Assembly (NCBI GenBank): GCA_003645825.1
Contig: QNCQ01000001.1
Span: 1 to 31,781 of the forward strand
DNA from: Fidelibacterota bacterium
GTDB lineage: Bacteria; Fidelibacterota; UBA2242; B5-G15
Length of the DNA stretch: 31,781 bases
Direction of reading: 5' to 3'
A program made the position numbers and the translations under genes. Of the stretch, positions 7,914 through 16,058 are shown piece after piece. The notes below the pieces were generated by a model that ran no database searches, was not told where the DNA came from, and was given only the letters and a program-made list of their open reading frames with translations. Every line of letters begins with the position of its first letter. Within the stretch, counting starts at the first letter, position 1.

Positions 7914-9197
7914 TCAAGGACAAATGTTAGGATTTCCAATGTTACTATACACATCCTGAGCAATATAATGACTCCCTAGAATAAGCAAGATCCCTTCCTT
8001 GTTTTGCACATAATCTTTTAGAAATGCCCCTAAATCTCCTGAGCTACAAAGAAGTTTCTGTTCACTCGTATACTTTTCAATCAGTTCTCTCAAGTCCCGA
8101 AAACTGTAGAACTCACTTGATTTTGCTATAATGTAAATGTTACCCCGTAAAATTGCAAGTAGTTTTCCTATATTTTTCACTCTTTTTGTTTTTTTTAGAG
8201 CAAGAACCACATCAATTTTTTCCTCGGGGAAAAGCTCTCTCATACTCCTGACGGTACTGGCAATACCCGATGTATTGTGTCCCACATCATAGAATATATA
8301 AGGATTTTTATGAACAATCTCAAGTCTTCCAGGCCACCTAACAGATTCAATGCCTCTCAGAAAAGACAACTTATCTATTTTTATCCCGAATCTTCTTTCA
8401 GCTGAACTTACTGCAACAAGTCCGGTAGCAAGGTTTTCAAGCTGATGCCTCCCATGAAGCGGATACTTTACTCCTTTGATGGTTGAATTATAAAAATGGA
8501 TATCCACTTTTTGATTGTCGATGCTGAAGTCGATTCGAGAAACCTTACAGTACATAGGGGCATAGCAAAACGAAATCCCTTCCTCGGTGCAGAATTCTGT
8601 TAGAAACTTCTTTACAATATGATGCTGTTTCCCTATGACACACTCTGCCCCTTTTTTTATTATCCCGGCTTTCTCCCGGGCAATGTCACGAACTTTCTTA
8701 CCGAGTTGTTTTTCATGGTCTTTTGATATACGAGTTATTACAACAACCCCTGGAGAAATGACATTTGTAGCATCCCATCTACCACCCATTCCGGTCTCAA
8801 CTACCGCAAAATCAACATCCATTTCTTTAAAATAGTAAAAAGAAAGAGCTGTTGTAACTTCAAAAAAGCTGGCCTCCATTTTATCTATCTCTTTTCTAGT
8901 TGAATTAATAAACTCAACAATAAAGTCATCGGGAATATAAACATCGTTTATACGTATCCTTTCGTTATACTTTGCAAGATGTGGAGAGGTATAAAGTCCC
9001 ACTCTATACCCGGCACTTTTGAGTATTGAGTACATCAGAGCGCAAGTGCTTCCCTTACCATTGGTTCCGGCAATGTGGATGAAATTTAACTTCTTTTCCG
9101 GGTTGCCAAGATACCTGAGGAGCGATTTTATCCTTTCCAGCCCTGGCTTTATCAGAGAGGGTTTCAAGTTGTAAATATATTTTTCTACCAGATTCAT
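7914..9197 (-). CDS. folC: Bifunctional folylpolyglutamate/dihydrofolate synthase
   Basis: 427 residues, typical for the family. The enzyme adds glutamate to dihydropteroate or to reduced folates using ATP, in the cytoplasm. The Mur-ligase-type P-loop reads HIAGTNGKGST (41-51). Further family blocks are SPHLAKYNERIRIN (70-83), ETGMGGRWDATNV, the omega-loop region around SKDHEKQLG and AREKAGIIKKGAE, and HGRHQLENLATGLVA. In the C-terminal domain, YDVGHNTSG replaces the usual DGAHNP-like motif. Whether it has both activities or only one cannot be judged from sequence. The start has no clear Shine-Dalgarno; it follows the murI stop by 13 bases and may depend on translational coupling. Confidence 0.93.
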   Translation of the reverse strand: MNLVEKYIYNLKPSLIKPGLERIKSLLRYLGNPEKKLNFIHIAGTNGKGSTCALMYSILKSAGYRVGLYTSPHLAKYNERIRINDVYIPDDFIVEFINSTRKEIDKMEASFFEVTTALSFYYFKEMDVDFAVVETGMGGRWDATNVISPGVVVITRISKDHEKQLGKKVRDIAREKAGIIKKGAECVIGKQHHIVKKFLTEFCTEEGISFCYAPMYCKVSRIDFSIDNQKVDIHFYNSTIKGVKYPLHGRHQLENLATGLVAVSSAERRFGIKIDKLSFLRGIESVRWPGRLEIVHKNPYIFYDVGHNTSGIASTVRSMRELFPEEKIDVVLALKKTKRVKNIGKLLAILRGNIYIIAKSSEFYSFRDLRELIEKYTSEQKLLCSSGDLGAFLKDYVQNKEGILLILGSHYIAQDVYSNIGNPNICP

Positions 9198-9210
9198 TTA
9201 TGTATTGAAT

Positions 9211-10014
9211 TTATTCAAGGTAAATCTTTCCAACTCTCTTCAGATTTTCTCCAGTAAAAAGCTTCGCCATTTCTTCAAATCGTTGGGGAAAATCAGAAAC
9301 ATAGAAAGCATCTTCCCTTGCAGTTTCACCTTTTGATAGAATTCCCTCTCTCTTTAATAGTTCATGAACTTCCCGAGCAACCTCTACTGAGGAATCTATT
9401 ATTCTGACATCTCCATCAACATATTTTGCAATGACATGTTTTATAATAGGGTAGTGAGTGCATCCAAGGATCAAAGTGTCTATTTCCCCCCTCAACGATT
9501 CCAGGTAATATCTTACCACCATTTCCACAATTTCCCCATCGGTCATACCTTCTTCGACAAGTGGCACAAACAGTGGACACTCTTTTTGAATAACCTTGAT
9601 CTTACTATTCATAGAGCTTATTGTATCTTTGTAAGCTCCGGAGTTCATGGTTGCTCTGGTTCCAATAACGCCAATGTTGCCGCTTTTTGTTACGGAAACC
9701 GCTTTCTTACAAGCAGGTTTAACCACACCAATAACAGGAACACTTATCTCCTGACTTAGCAGATCGAGAGCAACACTTGATGAGGTATTACATGCTACCA
9801 CAATTAGCTTTACTCCCTTTTTTTCGAGAAACCTGGCTATTTCCAGAGAGTATTTCCTCACTGTTTCATTACTTTTTGAACCATAGGGCAGTCTCGCTGT
9901 ATCTCCGAAGTAGACAATATTCTCCTTCGGTAAGAGCTTTTTTATCTGTTTCACTACTGTCAGACCACCCAGCCCTGAATCAAATACACCTATTGGCGAA
10001 TTTCTAACCTCCAC
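9211..10014 (-). CDS. murI: Glutamate racemase
   Basis: 267 residues. It interconverts L- and D-glutamate for peptidoglycan, in the cytoplasm. The two catalytic cysteines are in VACNTSSS (C75) and LGCTHYP (C185). The N-terminal IGVFDSGLGGLTVVK and the FGDTARLPYG block are diagnostic. The GTG start at 10014 overlaps the 3' end of the amidase gene by 11 bases and is preceded by GAAGGAAG about 6 bases upstream, which decides this start. Placement next to an amidase and FtsB fits a cell-wall role. Confidence 0.96.
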   Translation of the reverse strand: MEVRNSPIGVFDSGLGGLTVVKQIKKLLPKENIVYFGDTARLPYGSKSNETVRKYSLEIARFLEKKGVKLIVVACNTSSSVALDLLSQEISVPVIGVVKPACKKAVSVTKSGNIGVIGTRATMNSGAYKDTISSMNSKIKVIQKECPLFVPLVEEGMTDGEIVEMVVRYYLESLRGEIDTLILGCTHYPIIKHVIAKYVDGDVRIIDSSVEVAREVHELLKREGILSKGETAREDAFYVSDFPQRFEEMAKLFTGENLKRVGKIYLE

Positions 10015-11548
10015 CGGCTACTTCCTTCTCACAAACATTTTTAAACCCTACTATACTCTCGTACAGAGCTTGTGCTATTAACTGCCTGTATCTGGGGGAA
10101 TTGAGTTTTCTTTCGTCTTCCCTGTTAGAAATGTACCCCAGCTCGCAGAACAGACTTGGCATCGAAGCTCCTATCAACACATAAAATCCGGCCTGTCTCA
10201 CCCCTCTATTTTTCATGGGTACAATCTCGGTGAATTTCCTCGAGACTATTTCGGCCAGTCTTTCACTGTCTTTCATGTAAGCTGAGAAAACCATATTCGC
10301 CAGAATATTAGATATATCATCATAGCCTTTGTACTTCTCTCTATCCGCTTCTGTTTCCAGCTTTATAACAGAGTTTTCTTTCTCTGCCACGGCTATTGCT
10401 TCTTCTGATCTACCGGGCCTGAGCAGGTAAAATTCAACTCCTGAAATTTTCCTGTTGTCACAGGCATTAACATGTATGCTGATGAAAAGTTTTCCGTTAG
10501 CATTATTTGCTATCTGTGTACGCTTCCATAGGGGAAGGAAGGTGTCCGTTTTTCGTGTATAGACCACTCTTAGCTTTCCCTTAGTTTCAAGCAGCCTTCC
10601 AAGACGTAACGCTATATCGAGGGCAATATCCTTTTCATTTAGTCTGCCCCTTCGCCTCAGCGTTCCCGGGTCCTTGCCACCATGTCCGGGATCCAGAACC
10701 ACTGTATCTATAAACCACCGGGTTCTGGCTTTTTCTATTTTTTCTTTTACCCTTTCTCTATCTGGATAAAACAGAGATACCAGTACCTTGCTTGATGCAA
10801 AATCATAGTGCACATCCGAGGAGTTAAATTCTCTGACAAGCTTAAAAATGAACTGCACAGATTCGTTTAACTGCATACACTCCACAGTTTTAAGTAGAGA
10901 CGACCTATTTTCTACAATCAGCTTAGAAGTATCAACTTCCGCAGCGTAAATGGTCAGGTAGAATTGATCCCCCTTTCTGAAATAATATGAAAAGTTGTTG
11001 TCTGGTATCGGCCTGTCCACATCAATGAGAGCAACTAGGCCGTTGAATTTATCCTCAATGCTGATCTTTCGGATAGTGCTAAACACTATCTCCTTCCGGG
11101 TGAAGGTTTCGCTCCTTGGCTTTGTAATAGAATATCTCATACCTGTGGGAGTTACCCTGTAAACAAGCCGTTTAAAACTAACATCTCGCAGTATCTTCAA
11201 AAAGCTCTCAAGAGGCACATAGATCTCTTTATTCACAAGGAGGACTTTGCTTCTGAGATTCAGGGTTTTATTCCCCACTACGACAAAAGAGCTGTTTACT
11301 GTGAACTTTAATATCTTACTCGGCAAGAAAAGTAGGATCTTGCCATTGTCGGGGCGGTAATATGTTCTGAAATCGGCAGTTTTTGCAAACGTATTAAGTG
11401 AAATATATTTTACGCCACTTTTCTCAGCTATGTTGAACTTAAAATCCTTTCCTGCCTCCGGAATGTTTATCTCAATGAGATCACCGGACAAATTTCCCGC
11501 AATAACCAGAATAATTACCAGAAATTTCTTCAGCACACTTCCCCTCAC
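10004..11548 (-). CDS. N-acetylmuramoyl-L-alanine amidase (Amidase_3)
   Basis: 514 residues. It cleaves the bond between MurNAc and the stem peptide during cell separation, in the periplasm. A signal peptide (about 1-21) is followed by a copper-amine-oxidase-like or stalk region (about 25-125) and an AMIN-like beta domain (about 155-265). The zinc amidase domain starts near 280: DPGHGG (H289), LNEKDIALD (E305), SIHVNAC (H359) and the catalytic glutamate in LFCELGYISN (E469). All expected metal and catalytic residues are present. The GTG start overlaps the upstream TGA stop in a GTGA arrangement. A second in-frame GTG four codons later has a better ribosome binding site (GAGGGGA) and could be the true start. 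Confidence 0.94.
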   Translation of the reverse strand: MRGSVLKKFLVIILVIAGNLSGDLIEINIPEAGKDFKFNIAEKSGVKYISLNTFAKTADFRTYYRPDNGKILLFLPSKILKFTVNSSFVVVGNKTLNLRSKVLLVNKEIYVPLESFLKILRDVSFKRLVYRVTPTGMRYSITKPRSETFTRKEIVFSTIRKISIEDKFNGLVALIDVDRPIPDNNFSYYFRKGDQFYLTIYAAEVDTSKLIVENRSSLLKTVECMQLNESVQFIFKLVREFNSSDVHYDFASSKVLVSLFYPDRERVKEKIEKARTRWFIDTVVLDPGHGGKDPGTLRRRGRLNEKDIALDIALRLGRLLETKGKLRVVYTRKTDTFLPLWKRTQIANNANGKLFISIHVNACDNRKISGVEFYLLRPGRSEEAIAVAEKENSVIKLETEADREKYKGYDDISNILANMVFSAYMKDSERLAEIVSRKFTEIVPMKNRGVRQAGFYVLIGASMPSLFCELGYISNREDERKLNSPRYRQLIAQALYESIVGFKNVCEKEVAGGG

Positions 11549-13395
11549 TGACTGTAATATAAATGAACAATTACTTTTTTCAGCCTTCTGCCCCCAGAAT
11601 TTCCACTATAGCTGAAACCAACCTTATATGCAAAAGCAATCTCTAAATTCTCATTCAAACGCCCGCATAAAGCTATAAAAAATCTATAACCATTTCCATA
11701 CAAATTTGCAAAATCGAAATGATACGGGATAGAAGATTCAAAAATGGTAAAACCTTCCCCGTCAACAACCTGAAATTCAGAGGCTCCAGATTTTATGTAC
11801 CAATTTCTTCCAGTATATCTAAAATATGGAGAGATGGCAATGGAAGGGTGTTTGTCATGTTCCAGTCTCAGTCGCAGACTATTTTCAAAGGTAACTCTTT
11901 CACCGAGCATAAAGCTGTATCTAAAATACACTCGCTTGAAAGACCCTCCTTCAGGAATGTAATCATCAACGAAGTCTACGGTAAAATTCCCTTTGCCTAT
12001 TCCACAAATTCGTGTGCAGAACAATCTTCCCCATTTTAAGTCGTTTATGCTTTCATAACTAAGACGCTGATGAAAATCTGTGAGCAGTTTAACTTTCAGT
12101 TTCCGGAATTTTCTTTCGATTATATAAAGCATCCCTTCTTCATCCGAGTTATACCCGCTGAAATATTTCCTAGTTGATCCGAGTCTGTAAAAATGGTTTT
12201 CGCTCAAGTATCTGTAGCTTATTCCGAAACCAGCACTTTCAACCGTAAACACCAGACTTCCTGTGAAATTGAGTTTACCATTGATCACCAACATCTCGCA
12301 TCCAAAATCTACAAATTCACCAGCTGTTGCACAATAAAATGAAAGAGCTTTTATTTGCTTAGAGCAGCCCATATATTTCAAATACCTGTTATAAGAGGCA
12401 AATGATACCATACAACCCGCTGATACCTTGCCGCATTTTATATCTGCCCCGATTCCGATAACCTCCTCCCTGAGATTTTTTCTGGAGATCAGCTGACTTC
12501 CTGAGGCATGATAACCAGAATTTAAAAACTTAATCACTGTATCTCCTTCTGCATGAGAGTCTATAAAATTGCTTGAAGCAAAAAAAAGGAGGTTGTAAGT
12601 ACCGAAATTTCCAAATAGCCCCACGCCTCTAAGGAAATTGTTTTCGTCAGTGCCAGAATAGGGGGTCAATCTCGGGTTTCTGATCCTTAGGCTCCTCGCC
12701 CCAGCTTGCCTCAGCATTGAGTAAAGAGAGTTGTTGTACAGCAGCCCATATCCCCATCTCACCCTGAAAGTACCTATGGAGCATGACAGTCCGTTAGCAG
12801 GAAGTCTTTTGAGTAATACAAAGATGTTTTTACAATCGAAAAGACTCTTTTCTCCTTCGTCGTACTCCCCCGTGAAGCTGATATCAAGAAAACTACTCGA
12901 GATATTTAGCTTGAATTTATTTCTTGCTATGAAATAATTGTTTCCCTCATATAGTTTGAAAAAAGTTTGCTCCAGAATGCTCACTCTCTGTGTTGTTTCT
13001 CTTCTTAGGGAAAAGAAGCTCTTGATGAACTGTAATTCTTCTCTGTTTAACCTTGCTATTCTTTTCACATCCTGCCATGTGGAGGCGGTTTTTAGTGAAT
13101 CAAGACTTAAAAGAAGCTTATACTTTAGTTCGAAAGATATTGGGAGCTCTTCTATCTCTTCCATTGTACATCTCCTGAGATCAATAGGATTTTCTTGATA
13201 TTCAGCAAGAATATCTTCGACCTCAGTCTCGCTAATTTTGTCGCTCTCAAAGTAGTCAACAATGTAGTTGTAATCTGCTCCACATGCAGGATCTGGCCCC
13301 AGCGCTACCGAGAACAGCAGCCAAAGCCATAATATAGTGTTCCAGGCAAGATGCTGTGATTGAAATAGGCAAATGAAACCCTTATTCCTCTCCAC
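11545..13395 (-). CDS. Helix-hairpin-helix outer-membrane barrel protein
   Basis: 616 residues. A signal peptide (about 18-40) is followed by an alpha-helical segment with a ComEA-like helix-hairpin-helix pattern: NPIDLRRCTMEEIEELP at 69-85, with a second helical repeat to about 130. The remainder (about 140-616) has alternating aromatic/polar strands typical of a beta-barrel, including RWGYGLLYNN and AGARSLRIRNPRLTPYSG. Proteins of this layout occur in Bacteroidetes and relatives; their job is not established, though HHH domains often bind nucleic acid. The GTG at 13395 is the only usable start before the signal peptide and has an AGGGAG ribosome binding site 8-9 bases upstream. This makes the first 91 bases overlap the preceding gene out of frame. 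It is coupled to the amidase gene through GTGA. Confidence 0.75.
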   Translation of the reverse strand: MERNKGFICLFQSQHLAWNTILWLWLLFSVALGPDPACGADYNYIVDYFESDKISETEVEDILAEYQENPIDLRRCTMEEIEELPISFELKYKLLLSLDSLKTASTWQDVKRIARLNREELQFIKSFFSLRRETTQRVSILEQTFFKLYEGNNYFIARNKFKLNISSSFLDISFTGEYDEGEKSLFDCKNIFVLLKRLPANGLSCSIGTFRVRWGYGLLYNNSLYSMLRQAGARSLRIRNPRLTPYSGTDENNFLRGVGLFGNFGTYNLLFFASSNFIDSHAEGDTVIKFLNSGYHASGSQLISRKNLREEVIGIGADIKCGKVSAGCMVSFASYNRYLKYMGCSKQIKALSFYCATAGEFVDFGCEMLVINGKLNFTGSLVFTVESAGFGISYRYLSENHFYRLGSTRKYFSGYNSDEEGMLYIIERKFRKLKVKLLTDFHQRLSYESINDLKWGRLFCTRICGIGKGNFTVDFVDDYIPEGGSFKRVYFRYSFMLGERVTFENSLRLRLEHDKHPSIAISPYFRYTGRNWYIKSGASEFQVVDGEGFTIFESSIPYHFDFANLYGNGYRFFIALCGRLNENLEIAFAYKVGFSYSGNSGGRRLKKVIVHLYYSQ

Positions 13396-14114
13396 TTTAT
13401 TATGCTCCCTATGGAAAATCTGTCAGGGTTTAGTTGATACCCCGCTACGAGAAAAAGAAATTTTATAAGCTTAACTTTTGTCCCCAACCTTAGACTAAAC
13501 GGAAAATACACGTCTTTGTATACCTCTAAAAACAGCTTTCCTGTGTCCCTGGGACTGTATACAAAACTGCAATAAAACTCCTCAGGGATATTACTTCCTG
13601 CTTTTCTGGTAAATGCCTCGGAAAAGTTTCTAAAAAGAATTGCAGAAATCAGCTTTTCTGTAAGTGAGAAGGTAAATCCCATATCGATTGATGCTCTGAA
13701 GCACATGGGGTATCCCTTTATCCATAAGCCATACAGGTTTAAGCTGGCACCAGCCCAGAAGATATCACTATACCTGTAACCATATTCGCAGTTGTAGGAA
13801 TATTCCCTGTAGAGAGAGTTGCCCAGATAGCCAACCCGCATTCTGAATAAATACCCCTTTTTCGATGTGTAGGAGGCTATAATTTCTTTTCCCTGAATAT
13901 CCTTTAATCCATAAAGATTTACATAGCTCGCCGAAAAATCGAAACCTACATCAGTAACGTAAGAAGGGTTAAGAGACATGCTACCTGCTGAAGTTACTCC
14001 CCCGATTCCGATAATCTCAGGGCTAAAACTCTGTAATTCGAACGCTGGGGAAACCATCCCCTTTAAGGCTAATAACAATAGAAAGATCAAAATACTTTTG
14101 AATCCGCGAAACAT
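13305..14114 (-). CDS. Small outer-membrane beta-barrel protein, unknown function
   Basis: 269 residues with a signal peptide (about 1-24). The N-terminus has a PorV-like flavour: GIGGVTSAGSMSLNPSYV. The rest is short amphipathic strands rich in Tyr, Phe and Gly, as expected for an outer-membrane barrel of perhaps 10-14 strands. Segments such as EEFYCSFVYSPRDTGKLFLEVYKD and YQLNPDRFSIGSIIKWRGIRVSFAYFNH read like closing strands with long-range family flavour, but I do not recognise a specific family. It sits 44 bases after motB, and its last 91 bases also encode the signal peptide of the HHH barrel protein in another frame. The two proteins are therefore probably made together. Confidence 0.65.
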   Translation of the reverse strand: MFRGFKSILIFLLLLALKGMVSPAFELQSFSPEIIGIGGVTSAGSMSLNPSYVTDVGFDFSASYVNLYGLKDIQGKEIIASYTSKKGYLFRMRVGYLGNSLYREYSYNCEYGYRYSDIFWAGASLNLYGLWIKGYPMCFRASIDMGFTFSLTEKLISAILFRNFSEAFTRKAGSNIPEEFYCSFVYSPRDTGKLFLEVYKDVYFPFSLRLGTKVKLIKFLFLVAGYQLNPDRFSIGSIIKWRGIRVSFAYFNHSILPGTLYYGFGCCSR

Positions 14115-14158
14115 TTCTTTACTCTTGTTTGGTTTTTGCCGCAGCGGGCTCTAAGCTA

Positions 14159-14845
14159 TTACATTTTTACCAGATCAGCGTCAATATAGATTTCCACACG
14201 TCTATTCTGAGCCCGCCCTTCCGCTGTACTGTTATCAGCTATCGGTCTGAACTCACCATATCCTAAAGCACTGAAAAACCTTTCGGGAATAGAGGTGTTT
14301 TTTATAAGGAAATCAACTACGTTTAGCGCTCTGGATGTCGAGAGCTCCCAGTTGTTGCGATATTTTCCAGAACGAATAGGGAGGTTATCAGTATGCCCTT
14401 CCACTCTGATCTCGACCTGGAGTTCAATACCTTCCTGTCTCAAAGCTCTTATAAATCTTTTAAGCTCTTCATATCTATCAAGATTCATCAGCTTTGAGCG
14501 TCCTATTATCCTTCCAAGATCACGGAGGATAGGTTTAAATTCATCTTTTATCTCTGCTTCATTGATATTGAAGACTATGGAGCTACTCATCAGAAGCTTT
14601 ATACCTTTTGTGTCTCTGGTGACCTTGATAAGGTTTCCCAGATTAGCTCCCTTGAGGTAATCTTCTATTTCCACTTTTGTCTCATTGAGCAACACGTCTA
14701 CAACCCTGTATATGTTACTCTGGGCTTCGTTGACAATAATTAGCGTTAAGACAAAGAAGGTAAGAAGCAAGGTAACCATGTCTGCGTAGGTTATAGCCCA
14801 GTACCCTTTTGGAGCTCCTGTGGACTTTCCTTCAGAGTCAGCCAT
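14159..14845 (-). CDS. motB: MotB-type stator protein (OmpA/peptidoglycan-binding)
   Basis: 228 residues. MotB is the peptidoglycan-anchored half of the proton or sodium channel that drives the flagellar rotor. The single membrane helix contains the ion-carrying aspartate in TYADMVTLLLTFFV (D22). A linker follows, then an OmpA-like domain: VEGHTDNLPI, NWELSTSRALNVVDFL, LGYGEFRP, NRRVEIYI. Both elements are intact. It follows motA by 12 bases. No flagellar gene is visible in the window, so the partner machine cannot be told from here; a gliding or other trans-envelope motor is possible. Confidence 0.9.
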   Translation of the reverse strand: MADSEGKSTGAPKGYWAITYADMVTLLLTFFVLTLIIVNEAQSNIYRVVDVLLNETKVEIEDYLKGANLGNLIKVTRDTKGIKLLMSSSIVFNINEAEIKDEFKPILRDLGRIIGRSKLMNLDRYEELKRFIRALRQEGIELQVEIRVEGHTDNLPIRSGKYRNNWELSTSRALNVVDFLIKNTSIPERFFSALGYGEFRPIADNSTAEGRAQNRRVEIYIDADLVKM

Positions 14846-14857
14846 CAGGCTCTTCCA

Positions 14858-15694
14858 TTATTTATAAAAATTTTCTTTCCTCTCACGAGTGGGGATAAAA
14901 GTCATGAGCTTCTCTCTGACAATCAGAGGATGTTCGCGGTTATGAAGACAGAGTATACCTTCCACCATCACCTCTTTGAGCATAAGCTCTTCTTCTGATC
15001 TTCTTTTCAGTTTTCCACCTATGGGAATGAATATCAGATTAGCAAGGATTAAACCGTAGAAAGTTGTCAGAAGAGCCATACCCATCCCGCCAAGCAGTTC
15101 TTTAAATTGAGTTGCAATATTAAAGTCCATGCTACCTATCAGAGACTCTATCCCACCTGAGTTAATTCCAGTCATGGTGAAATTTTTTAGCATAACAATC
15201 AGCCCGATGATCGTTCCAACCATCCCAAATGCAGGAGAGTATGTCCCCATGTAAAAGAAAATTTCCTGTCCCAGTTGGTGCCGTTTTTTCATATTAGAAA
15301 GCTCAAGATTAAGATAATTGCGAAGCCTATCAGGATCTCTCTCATTTATGGCAAGCTCGAGCCCGTTTCTCATGAAGGTATCTTTAATGTGTGGAAGTTC
15401 TTCCTCGAGGCTCATTATGCTATTTTTTCTTACCTTGTCCGCCAGATCAACAAATTTTTCCATTATTTCTTCATAGGTTAATTGATTTGCCTTGAAGACA
15501 TTTTTTAAAACTTTAAATACGCGCCAGACACTTTTGAAAGGGTAATTCACAAACGTGGCTGCAAGCGTGCCCCCGAGAACTAGCAAAAGAGAAGGATAAT
15601 CCCAGAAGTACTGAGCTGCTCCTTCCTTGGCGAAAATGGCGAACACTATGAGTCCAAAACCAATAATTAAGCCAAAAAGAGTTGTTAAATCCAT
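14858..15694 (-). CDS. motA: MotA-type stator protein
   Basis: 278 residues, normal for MotA. It has two N-terminal membrane helices (about 3-22 and 33-50), a cytoplasmic loop (about 60-150) with the charged stretch RNGLELAINERDPDRLRNYL, and two further helices. The third helix shows the signature TYSPAFGMVGTIIGLIVML and the fourth TTFYGLILANLIFIPIG. It forms the stator ion channel with MotB, encoded 12 bases downstream. The gene follows ftsB by 46 bases, has a poor ribosome binding site and is presumably read from the enolase promoter. Confidence 0.92.
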   Translation of the reverse strand: MDLTTLFGLIIGFGLIVFAIFAKEGAAQYFWDYPSLLLVLGGTLAATFVNYPFKSVWRVFKVLKNVFKANQLTYEEIMEKFVDLADKVRKNSIMSLEEELPHIKDTFMRNGLELAINERDPDRLRNYLNLELSNMKKRHQLGQEIFFYMGTYSPAFGMVGTIIGLIVMLKNFTMTGINSGGIESLIGSMDFNIATQFKELLGGMGMALLTTFYGLILANLIFIPIGGKLKRRSEEELMLKEVMVEGILCLHNREHPLIVREKLMTFIPTRERKENFYK

Positions 15695-15740
15695 CTGTCA
15701 GTTTCTTACTGGCTCAACTCCAAAATATAAAAAGAAATTT

Positions 15741-16058
15741 TTATTTTTCAATTACTTTAAAGACTCTTTCGCCTTCCTTTGCCATTCTGTATTTTTCTCG
15801 AGCTATTTTTTCTATATAACGCAAGTCCCTTTCGAGTCTTAGCCTTTCTGCCTTTAGGGAGTCCTGCTTCCTCCTAAGCTCTTCTATTTCAGAAGATAAT
15901 TGGCTCCTTAATCTTTTCAACTTTATTACCTGAGTAATCCCATAGTCCCCAGCGAAAAATGAAACGGCAAGAACACAAATAGCGAGAATCACCCCCAAAA
16001 GGTATGCCAGCTTCTTTGTGTTTGTATTGTTTTTACCCCTTCTTTCGGGAGCTCTCAT
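15741..16058 (-). CDS. ftsB: FtsB/DivIC-type septum formation protein
   Basis: 105 residues: a basic cytoplasmic head (1-16), one membrane helix (about 17-37) and a coiled coil (about 41-85) of charged heptads, KLKRLRSQLSSEIEELRRKQ and onwards, ending in KIAREKYRMAKEGERVFKV. The REKYxMAKxGE block is characteristic of FtsB/DivIC, which link early and late divisome proteins. The ATG overlaps the enolase stop (ATGA). An enolase-ftsB pair is common in many bacteria, which supports the call over a generic coiled-coil protein. Confidence 0.88.
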   Translation of the reverse strand: MRAPERRGKNNTNTKKLAYLLGVILAICVLAVSFFAGDYGITQVIKLKRLRSQLSSEIEELRRKQDSLKAERLRLERDLRYIEKIAREKYRMAKEGERVFKVIEK

